Of a DNA stretch of 31,427 nucleotides, positions 24,353 to 31,427 are shown piece after piece. Each line of letters opens with the position of its first letter. The first letter of the stretch is position 1. The DNA comes from Firmicutes bacterium UBA4874. GTDB lineage: Bacteria; Bacillota; Clostridia; Caldicoprobacterales; DTU083. The DNA lies in assembly GCA_002399435.1 (NCBI GenBank), contig DHDO01000089.1, positions 1-31,427 of the forward strand, given 5' to 3'. The notes under the pieces were generated by a model. The model worked only from the letters and a program-made list of their open reading frames with translations. It was not told where the DNA came from and made no database searches. The translations under genes and the position numbers were made by a program.

Positions 24353-25081
24353 TTAGCATGGTCCGATATAAAAGGGACAGCACATTCTTGCCAGGCAAAG
24401 TCCGCAGCATATCTTGTTGATGGTGTCACCCGGCATGCCAAATCCCCGGCTCTGCTGCTGATAAACCCTGCCGCCATGCTCGATTTGATTCAGAAGTCTC
24501 CGGTATTCCCTGTTGTTTGGATCCATCCGGACAGCGGTTCGTGCATGATCAAGGGCTGTAATGCGATTGCCCATACCGGAATTTGCCAGTGCACTGTAAT
24601 AATACCATTCCGCAGTCCTGTCTGACATCCCTGCCAGTACATGTAATGCCTCCTCATAATAACCTGCGTTCAGATAACTGATGACCGGATCAAATGCAGA
24701 TTGTTGTCTGCGCTGCCTGTTCCTGTCATAGGATCCGCCTTCTCCAAACGGACCGAATCCGCCGAACGGGTCAAATCCCCCGAACGGATCAAATCCCCCA
24801 AAGGGATCAAACCCGCCATATGGATTCTCCTGGTTTCCGGAGGGACTGGATCCGTTGTTTCCATAGGAGCTCTGTCCTCCATAGCCGCTGTTGCCGGACT
24901 TTTTCATTTCCTTGATCTGTTCGTAGGCAGCATTGACCTCGCTCATCTTTTGGGCAGCTTCCTTGTCCCCCTGATTTAAATCCGGATGGTACTTTTTTGC
25001 CAGTTTGCGATAGGCTTTTGTAATTTCTTCATCCGAAGCATCTGGCGAAACACCAAGCACCTTGTAAGGATCGGATATCAT
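24353..25081 (-). CDS. J-domain co-chaperone with Gly/Phe repeats, TPR-like region and Cys-rich tail
   Basis: Residues 4-60 form a J domain with the HPD motif (His32-Pro33-Asp34) that stimulates Hsp70 ATP hydrolysis. Next come a Gly/Ser/Asn-rich linker and four copies of a GGFDPF-type hexapeptide, encoded by 18-bp DNA repeats at 24744-24815. Residues about 130-200 look like a TPR-type helical pair ([14 protein letters not shown] and [15 protein letters not shown]). The end holds six cysteines (225, 226, 229, 234, 235, 242) in a hydrophobic context. It lacks the DnaJ zinc domain, so it is a specialised J-protein. The ATG overlaps the stop of the DUF5685 gene by 4 bp, and an Hsp70 paralogue lies in the same operon, its obvious partner. 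Confidence 0.88.
   Translation of the reverse strand: MISDPYKVLGVSPDASDEEITKAYRKLAKKYHPDLNQGDKEAAQKMSEVNAAYEQIKEMKKSGNSGYGGQSSYGNNGSSPSGNQENPYGGFDPFGGFDPFGGFDPFGGFGPFGEGGSYDRNRQRRQQSAFDPVISYLNAGYYEEALHVLAGMSDRTAEWYYYSALANSGMGNRITALDHARTAVRMDPNNREYRRLLNQIEHGGRVYQQQSRGFGMPGDTINKICCGLCLARMCCPFYIGPC
24744..24815. repeat. 18-bp tandem repeat coding for the GGFDPF hexapeptides
   Basis: Four adjacent 18-bp units, the central two nearly identical (CCGAACGGGTCAAATCCC and CCGAACGGATCAAATCCC), lie inside the J-protein gene. Copy number could change without a frameshift. Confidence 0.85.
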
Positions 25082-25899
25082 GTTTTCAATCTCTCATTTC
25101 TCTTCTTGTTTTTGGATACCAGTCTTGTCCACACTCCGGAATAAAGGATATTTTCAATCAGATTTTGATCCCGGTCCATGGGAAGCTGTTTGTATCGTTC
25201 CGTACAGTCTGCCATCATCAGATTGAGAACGGAGGGAAAATCCTCTGAAGAATGCATCGTCATGGGATTATAGCGCTCTTTCCGGATATCGGACTCCAGA
25301 TCCAGACAGGCATCCATGATATAGATAAACCTGCCAAGAGATTTTCCAAACGCACGCAGTTTTTCAGAAAACTCATCCTGTTTCGGAACAAATACTTCTC
25401 CCATTATATCACCAAAACAATTTGCAGGGAGATCCGGATTGATTTCTCCGGAAGTTTCCATACTGGAAAGTTTCCCGAGGCTTTTTTGGATCACTGCGGA
25501 TTTATCAGGGTACCGGGCCACCGTTTTTTGAAATTCCTGCTCCAGCAGTCTGGACTCCAGCAAAGGCAATGCTTTCTTATCGTCCTTCCAGTCATCGAGA
25601 AGATTGTAATAGGATAAAACGATGTTCATATCGGCTGCATAGGCTGACACATCGTTTTGCCAATATTCATGCGGCTTCAGGGGATGCATCATACATCTTT
25701 CGGTTTTCACGGTGGTTTTCGGCTCATACAGGGAGGACAAGCAAAGAACCAGAAAGGTCATATCATAATTCAGAGTCATGCGGCTGATCAAACCATGCCG
25801 ATCTCCCAATACCTTGCACAGGCCGCAGTAACAACCGCGATAACGTTTTTTTTCCTCTGGAGTCAGCTTGTCAACATTGGCAACAATATAGCCGAACAC
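25078..25899 (-). CDS. DUF5685 family protein with isoprenoid-synthase-like aspartate motifs, function unknown
   Basis: The 273-residue soluble, all-helical-looking protein begins with a conserved GCYCGLCK motif (Cys23, Cys25, Cys28) and [12 protein letters not shown], which I associate with DUF5685. Two acidic motifs stand out: DDWKD (Asp102, 103, 106; a DDxxD pattern) and Asp196-x3-Asp200-x3-Asp204 in [18 protein letters not shown]. This second pattern has the i, i+4, i+8 spacing of the second metal motif of class I isoprenoid synthases, and resembles the second acidic motif of squalene/phytoene synthases. That fold assignment is an inference. The GTG start has AGGTGA ahead. The gene lies 51 bp after the Hsp70 gene and overlaps the J-protein gene by 4 bp. 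Confidence 0.8.
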   Translation of the reverse strand: MFGYIVANVDKLTPEEKKRYRGCYCGLCKVLGDRHGLISRMTLNYDMTFLVLCLSSLYEPKTTVKTERCMMHPLKPHEYWQNDVSAYAADMNIVLSYYNLLDDWKDDKKALPLLESRLLEQEFQKTVARYPDKSAVIQKSLGKLSSMETSGEINPDLPANCFGDIMGEVFVPKQDEFSEKLRAFGKSLGRFIYIMDACLDLESDIRKERYNPMTMHSSEDFPSVLNLMMADCTERYKQLPMDRDQNLIENILYSGVWTRLVSKNKKRNERLKT

Positions 25900-25950
25900 G
25901 TCATCACCTACTCATTATTTTTCTATATTGTTCCCATCTTGGCTCAGGAA

Positions 25951-27711
<1,761 letters not shown>

Positions 27712-27753
27712 CTATTCGTTAGTTTTCCTATTTTTGTATATCATATGAGCCAT

Positions 27754-27759
27754 ATTATA
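27754..27759 (-). promoter_or_regulatory. Possible -10 element of the Hsp70 operon
   Basis: A perfect TATAAT is present on the minus strand about 75 bp ahead of the Hsp70 ATG. No good -35 stands at 16-18 bp, so the promoter may depend on an activator; the assignment is weak. Confidence 0.35.
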
Positions 27760-27886
27760 CTTTGCTATTGTGAACTGCATGTTAACGAAGATATGAAGAG
27801 GCAGCTGACAAGCAGGATTCTTCATGAATTTTCTGTGAATAAAGGGTGAATAAAGCATGAATTAAAATGCGAAATTGATTTTTTCG

Positions 27887-27915
27887 TTGCCAGTCTGCGG
27901 ATTATGCTTTATAAT
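27887..27915 (+). promoter_or_regulatory. SigA-type promoter of the glycosyltransferase/transporter operon
   Basis: TTGCCA (27887-27892) and a perfect TATAAT (27910-27915) are separated by 17 bp. Confidence 0.75.
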
Positions 27916-27921
27916 CGAGGC

Positions 27922-28056
27922 TGTAGGTACCAGGTAGTATGGAGTGCCTCTCTGGTGACGGTTCAGTCCGCAGGGTCGTTTTTATCCTTGCTTTTTCCCC
28001 GGGGCGTGGTATTATATTTCTATGAATTTACTTGATATGGAAGGAGGAAGCTATTC
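27922..28056 (+). other. 135-nt leader of the glycosyltransferase gene, possibly structured
   Basis: Between the predicted transcription start and the ATG there is a GC-richer stretch than its surroundings. It can pair in several ways: ACCAG (27930-27934) with CTGGT (27952-27956), and the self-complementary CCCCGGGG around 27998-28005. It matches no riboswitch I know, and no small gene is visible. It may be a regulatory leader or simply untranslated sequence. Confidence 0.35.
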
Positions 28057-28914
28057 ATGAATATACTGGTTGCGTTGGACTCCAACTATATCCATCCACT
28101 GAAGGTTATGCTGAAATCCCTGTTTTTGAACAATCCGGGAGAGCATTTTCGTATTTATCTGATGCAATCCACAATACCGGAGCGGCAGTTGGAAGATCTT
28201 AGCCGCTTTGTTGCGGAAGACGGGCAGGAGCTTGAAATCGTGAAAATGGAGCAGGATTTGTTTTGTGATGCTCCTGTCATCCTGCACTATACCAGGGAAA
28301 TGTATTATCGCTTGCTGGCCTATAAGATTCTGCCTGCCGATATTACCCGCATCCTGTATCTGGACCCGGATATTCTGGCCATCAACCCGGTCAGGGAGCT
28401 TTATGAAACGGATTTGGAAGGATATCTGTTTGCCGCTGCCTATCATGATGTCCTTCCCAATCGGGAGCTCAACAAAATAAGGCTGAAATCCCCGGAAATG
28501 AAGGCTTACTATAATTCAGGCGTATTACTGATGAATCTGGATTTGCAAAGGAAAGAAATTTGCGAACAGATGGTTTTTGATTTTGTGGAAAAGAATCGGG
28601 TCAAACTGATTATGCCGGACCAGGATATCATCAATGCCCTTTATGGAAGTAAAATAAAGACTCTGGATGAGAAACGCTATAATTACGATGCCAGATACTA
28701 CTATTATTATAAAATAACGACAAACGGCATGTGCGACATGGATTATATCATAAGGAATACCGTTTTATTGCATTTTTGCGGAAAAAAGAAACCGTGGAAC
28801 AAAAATTACGGAGGGAAATTCCATTCCTTGTATAAACACTATGAGAAGATTGCCGACTGTCCGGTGAATGGATATGGGACAGGCTCTGAAAAGTTATGGA
28901 AACAGGAGAAATAG
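28057..28914 (+). CDS. Glycosyltransferase family 8 protein
   Basis: The 285-residue protein starts with ILVALDSNYIHPLKVMLKSL, the usual GT8 opening. It has the metal-binding DxD motif in YLDPDIL (Asp103, Asp105), a YYNSGVLLMNLD segment, and HFCGKKKPWN near the end. Retaining GT8 enzymes such as LgtC transfer galactose or glucose from a UDP-sugar to a glycan or lipid. The acceptor is unknown, and no other cell-surface sugar genes are adjacent. AGGAGGA precedes the ATG. An EamA transporter gene starts 2 bases after its stop, so the two are co-transcribed. Confidence 0.92.
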   Translation: MNILVALDSNYIHPLKVMLKSLFLNNPGEHFRIYLMQSTIPERQLEDLSRFVAEDGQELEIVKMEQDLFCDAPVILHYTREMYYRLLAYKILPADITRILYLDPDILAINPVRELYETDLEGYLFAAAYHDVLPNRELNKIRLKSPEMKAYYNSGVLLMNLDLQRKEICEQMVFDFVEKNRVKLIMPDQDIINALYGSKIKTLDEKRYNYDARYYYYYKITTNGMCDMDYIIRNTVLLHFCGKKKPWNKNYGGKFHSLYKHYEKIADCPVNGYGTGSEKLWKQEK

Positions 28915-28916
28915 AA

Positions 28917-29801
28917 ATGTACATAGAAGAGAAAAAAACAAAAAAGCAGACCGGATTCCTGCCTGTCGTCATGATGTTGTCCGCAGCGGTCCTTTGGAGC
29001 ACCGGAGGGATGATGATCAAGCAGTTGAGTCTGAGTCCCATGGTCATAGCAGGTTATCGAAGCCTGATCGCTGCAATCGTCGTGTCATTGTTTCTTCAAA
29101 AACCGACGTTTCATTTTTCATGGAATAAGTTACTGGGGGCGATATCCTATGCTTCCATGATGATTTTATGTGTTTCTGCCACAAAAAAGACGACAGCGGC
29201 CAGTGCCATACTGCTCCAGTATACGGCACCCATCTATATTGCCATTCTTGGCGGCCGGCTCCTAAAGGAAAAAGCGGAATCGAAGGATTGGCTCGTGATC
29301 CTGTTTATTTTGGCGGGCATGGTTTTGCTGTTCCTGGATGACAGGAGCATTGGCAGCCTGAAGGGGAACCTGATGGGAGCTTTAAGCGGAGTAGCCATGG
29401 CAATGAATACCATATTCATGAGAAGGGAAAAGGATGCAGATCCGCTGGAAAATGTCTTCTGGGGATGTGTCCTGACCGTCCTCATCACGTTGCCTTCCAT
29501 GGTCCGTTTCGTGCCAAATGAAAGCAGCTGGATAGGACTGATCCTGCTGGGTATCTTTCAACTGGGCTTTTCCTATGTGCTTTACGCAAAGGCAATCCGG
29601 AAGGTATCCGCTTTGCAGTCCGCATTCATCTGCCTGATTGAGCCATTGTTGAATCCTGTCTGGGTTTTCCTTACTGTTGGAGAATTTCCCGGTGTTCTTG
29701 CCGTCCTGGGCGGGCTGATTATTCTGACCGCTGTGACTGTCAGCTGCATCAGACCGAAAAAGCGGCTGGAGCCGGAAGCATTTCAGCAACAAAGCTCCTG
29801 A
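28917..29801 (+). CDS. EamA/DMT-superfamily transporter
   Basis: This hydrophobic protein has about ten membrane helices arranged as two EamA repeats. Typical segments are LWSTGGMMIKQLSLSPMVIA near the start and IEPLLNPVWVFLTVGE near the end. The family exports metabolites such as amino acids, or takes up other small molecules, in the cytoplasmic membrane; the substrate is not evident. I chose ATG 28917, with AGGAGA at 28904-28909 and 2 bases after the GT8 stop, giving 295 residues. The in-frame ATG at 28896 would overlap the GT8 gene. Its last 53 bp overlap the 3' end of the convergent SGNH hydrolase gene. Confidence 0.9.
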   Translation: MYIEEKKTKKQTGFLPVVMMLSAAVLWSTGGMMIKQLSLSPMVIAGYRSLIAAIVVSLFLQKPTFHFSWNKLLGAISYASMMILCVSATKKTTAASAILLQYTAPIYIAILGGRLLKEKAESKDWLVILFILAGMVLLFLDDRSIGSLKGNLMGALSGVAMAMNTIFMRREKDADPLENVFWGCVLTVLITLPSMVRFVPNESSWIGLILLGIFQLGFSYVLYAKAIRKVSALQSAFICLIEPLLNPVWVFLTVGEFPGVLAVLGGLIILTAVTVSCIRPKKRLEPEAFQQQSS

Positions 29802-30486
29802 TTGTGTCTGTGATTAAGGAATGGCCCGCTTCATTGGGATGGATGCCATCCTCACAAAACAGGCTGGGATAGTTTCTTGCTTCCAGAAACGCCCGGCGGA
29901 TATCGATGAGGGGGATCCGCTTTGCGGCTGCCAGCTCAACAACAGCCAGATTGTACATTTCGTGCCATCGATAGATATGTTCCACATCCCCCAGCCAATG
30001 AAGGATGTTTTCCGCATTTCGGTTCCTTGAAATCCAGGAGAAGTATCGCTTTGCATCCAGGGGAGGCAGGGAAAGCATAACGGGTTGACTGCCGCTGTCG
30101 AAAACGCAATCAATCACCTCAGAATACAGGGCCTTGAATTTTGCCAATGGGGTAAAGGGCACGTAGGAACCCTGCGGGTGCTCGGAAATGGCAGTCCAGT
30201 CAAAATCGCAGTCATTTCCCCCAAATTCCAATACGGTGAATTGATAATCGGGAAGATCCTTCCTGTGCTTTTCAACCATTTTCTTTCCTGTCTCAATGGT
30301 GCATCCGAATTTTGCATAGTTGTCCACCTTTATTTTTGAATTTTTGGTCAGAAGATTGACAAAGCTGTTTTTCAGCAGGATGTACCTGCCGCGCACGCTG
30401 TCCAGAATGACTCCTCTTCCTATGGAATCCCCGAACAGGCATGCAAAATCTGGTTTTTTCGCACTTCCCATTTTCGCACTTCCCAT
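29749..30486 (-). CDS. Cytosolic SGNH/GDSL hydrolase
   Basis: The start is ATG at 30486, with GGGAGG 6 bases ahead, giving 245 residues. An in-frame ATG at 30510 lacks a site. The four SGNH blocks are visible: nucleophile Ser21 in LFGDSIGRG, Asn91 in EFGGNDCDF, and Asp213/His216 in CEDGIHPNEAG. The fold hydrolyses ester or acetyl groups on lipids or sugars. No signal peptide is present, so it acts inside the cell; the substrate is unknown. The start codon lies in a 15-bp tandem duplication that repeats MGSAK. Its 3' end overlaps the convergent transporter gene by 53 bp. A promoter candidate lies upstream. Confidence 0.88.
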   Translation of the reverse strand: MGSAKMGSAKKPDFACLFGDSIGRGVILDSVRGRYILLKNSFVNLLTKNSKIKVDNYAKFGCTIETGKKMVEKHRKDLPDYQFTVLEFGGNDCDFDWTAISEHPQGSYVPFTPLAKFKALYSEVIDCVFDSGSQPVMLSLPPLDAKRYFSWISRNRNAENILHWLGDVEHIYRWHEMYNLAVVELAAAKRIPLIDIRRAFLEARNYPSLFCEDGIHPNEAGHSLITDTIRSFVAEMLPAPAAFSV

Positions 30487-30489
30487 TTT
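30460..30489. repeat. Perfect 15-bp tandem duplication spanning the SGNH hydrolase start
   Basis: CGCACTTCCCATTTT occurs twice in a row (30460-30474 and 30475-30489). On the minus strand it gives two in-frame ATG codons and the sequence MGSAKMGSAK. Perfect identity suggests a recent duplication. Confidence 0.9.
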
Positions 30490-30524
30490 GTGCCTCCCGT
30501 GTTTCATCAAATATAGTATTGATT

Positions 30525-30553
30525 ATTATATAACATAATATTCAAAAAGTAAA
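30525..30553 (-). promoter_or_regulatory. Likely promoter of the SGNH hydrolase gene
   Basis: On the minus strand TTTACT (30548-30553) and a perfect TATAAT (30525-30530) are 17 bp apart, about 40 bp ahead of the start codon. Confidence 0.5.
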
Positions 30554-30640
30554 TTGTAAAATCCGGATGAATCATAACATTTGCGAAATTATATAGGAAA
30601 TGATACAGTAATCCATGATAAAGTGGAAGGAAGTGTTCCA

Positions 30641-31417
30641 ATGGAGGAACTGATACAGTTAAAAGAGAAACTGGATGGAGAACGGCCGGTTAGATGGATA
30701 GATTTTCCGGATATAGGCCTGTACAAGGATCAGGTTGTTTCCTACATGTACCGGCAATTGATTCATTTCGAAGAAGAAGGCCACCTTACCTCGGCAATGA
30801 TCAACAACTATATCAAGGGCAGATTGCTGCCCCGGGCGGAAGGAAAAAAATATAACAGGGAGCATCTGGCCGGATTGACGGAGATCTGCGTATTAAAGCA
30901 GATTTTATCTGTCGAAAATGCCGGATTCCTTCTTCATCAGGAGCTGAAGGGAGATAACCAGGAGACTTTCTATGAAAAATTCTGCAATATTCTGGACCAG
31001 GCTCTGACGGAAACATCCGCTCAGATCCATACAGATTGGGACGCCGGATGCCTGTCGGATATTGTGCTGCGGCTGGCTGTTTCGAGTTATTGTCAGAAGC
31101 TGGTTTGTGAAAGACTGCTTGAAATCATTCGAAACCGGGAGGAAGGCAAAGGCCCGGAAGATCCGAAGGAAGCGAATAGGAAACGGGGAAAAAAGCGGGA
31201 GAAAGAGCAGGAAAAGAAACAGGATGACAATGAAATCAGAAAACAGGATGACAATGGAATCAGGAAACGGGACGACAATGAAATCAGAAAACAGGATGAC
31301 AATGGAATCAGGAAACGGGATGACAATGAAATCAGAAAACAGGATGATAATGGAATCAGAAAACAGGATGATAATGGAATCAGGAAACGGGACGACAATG
31401 AAATCGGGGAAAAATGA
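30641..31417 (+). CDS. DUF1836 family protein with C-terminal octapeptide repeats
   Basis: The N-terminal part has the DUF1836 pattern seen in many clostridial and lactobacillar proteins: an MINNYIKGRLLPR segment (about residues 53-65), then KKYNREHLAGLTEICVLKQ. This looks like a winged or MerR-like DNA-binding helix set; its function is unknown. A basic linker follows, then eight copies of an eight-residue unit, (Q/R)DDN(E/G)IRK, at residues 194-257. I chose ATG 30641 with GGAAGGAAG at 30625-30633; a TTG at 30581 in the same frame has no site. The product has 258 residues. DUF1836 proteins usually end soon after the first domain, so the repeat tail is an unusual addition. Confidence 0.8.
   Translation: MEELIQLKEKLDGERPVRWIDFPDIGLYKDQVVSYMYRQLIHFEEEGHLTSAMINNYIKGRLLPRAEGKKYNREHLAGLTEICVLKQILSVENAGFLLHQELKGDNQETFYEKFCNILDQALTETSAQIHTDWDAGCLSDIVLRLAVSSYCQKLVCERLLEIIRNREEGKGPEDPKEANRKRGKKREKEQEKKQDDNEIRKQDDNGIRKRDDNEIRKQDDNGIRKRDDNEIRKQDDNGIRKQDDNGIRKRDDNEIGEK
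31220..31411 (+). repeat. 24-bp tandem repeat, eight copies, inside the DUF1836 gene
   Basis: Eight 24-bp units of the type CAGGATGACAATGAAATCAG... follow each other in frame. They alternate between two variants (QDDNGIRK and RDDNEIRK), so the real unit of duplication is often 48 bp. The units differ at few bases, which points to recent expansion by slippage or recombination. Confidence 0.92.
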
Positions 31418-31427
31418 GAAAAGAAAG

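Noticed and set aside
27922..28056. Known riboswitch (ZTP, c-di-GMP, preQ1, fluoride) in the GT8 leader
   Set aside because: Some short pieces such as GGGTCG resemble parts of known classes, but no full consensus could be matched.
31220..31411. CRISPR-like array
   Set aside because: The 24-bp units have no unique spacers and stay in frame inside a protein gene; it is a coding tandem repeat.

Overview
The window looks like a chromosomal segment of a mid-GC Clostridia member (Bacillota, Gram-positive anaerobe). This is inferred from strong AAGGAGG-type ribosome binding sites, frequent TTG/GTG starts, canonical SigA promoters, and a typical clostridial gene set: a DUF512 radical-SAM-like protein, KamA, a DUF1836 protein, a DUF5685 protein, and a ProW/ProX-type fusion transporter. 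The genus cannot be told from this. No rRNA, tRNA, CRISPR array, prophage or intact insertion sequence was seen.

Left part (1-6650), plus strand except one gene: a nitrilase-superfamily hydrolase; an ECF-type sigma factor with a long C-terminal domain of unknown function; a small cysteine-containing protein on the minus strand; a short-chain dehydrogenase whose original 5' part is cut off by an in-frame TAG; the DUF512 protein; a small membrane protein; and a decayed ABC-ATPase remnant ending at a strong terminator.

Middle (6650-19000): a very large secreted subtilase (about 1824 residues, bacillopeptidase-F-like, multidomain). On the minus strand follow a two-gene heterodimeric ABC exporter and a two-gene importer operon of the quaternary-amine/ergothioneine type. 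The exporter has one degenerate ATP site and a leader made of 13-bp operator-like repeats.

Right part (19000-31427): a PfkB sugar kinase; a minus-strand pair of a D-Ala-D-Ala-ligase-like ATP-grasp enzyme and a lysine 2,3-aminomutase, overlapping by 4 bp; undecaprenyl-diphosphatase UppP, divergent from that pair; a four-gene minus-strand operon (Hsp70 paralogue, DUF5685 protein, J-domain protein with TPR-like and Cys-rich parts, membrane zinc-ribbon protein); a GT8 glycosyltransferase with an EamA transporter; a cytosolic SGNH hydrolase convergent with and overlapping the transporter; and a DUF1836 protein with eight 24-bp tandem repeats at its C-terminus.

The best candidates for undescribed biology are three. 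First, the KamA plus ATP-grasp pair, which would couple beta-lysine formation to a ligation. Second, the Hsp70/DUF5685/J-protein operon, where the DUF5685 protein carries aspartate motifs like those of class I isoprenoid synthases. Third, the sigma factor whose C-terminal domain has its own internal ribosome binding site and start codon.
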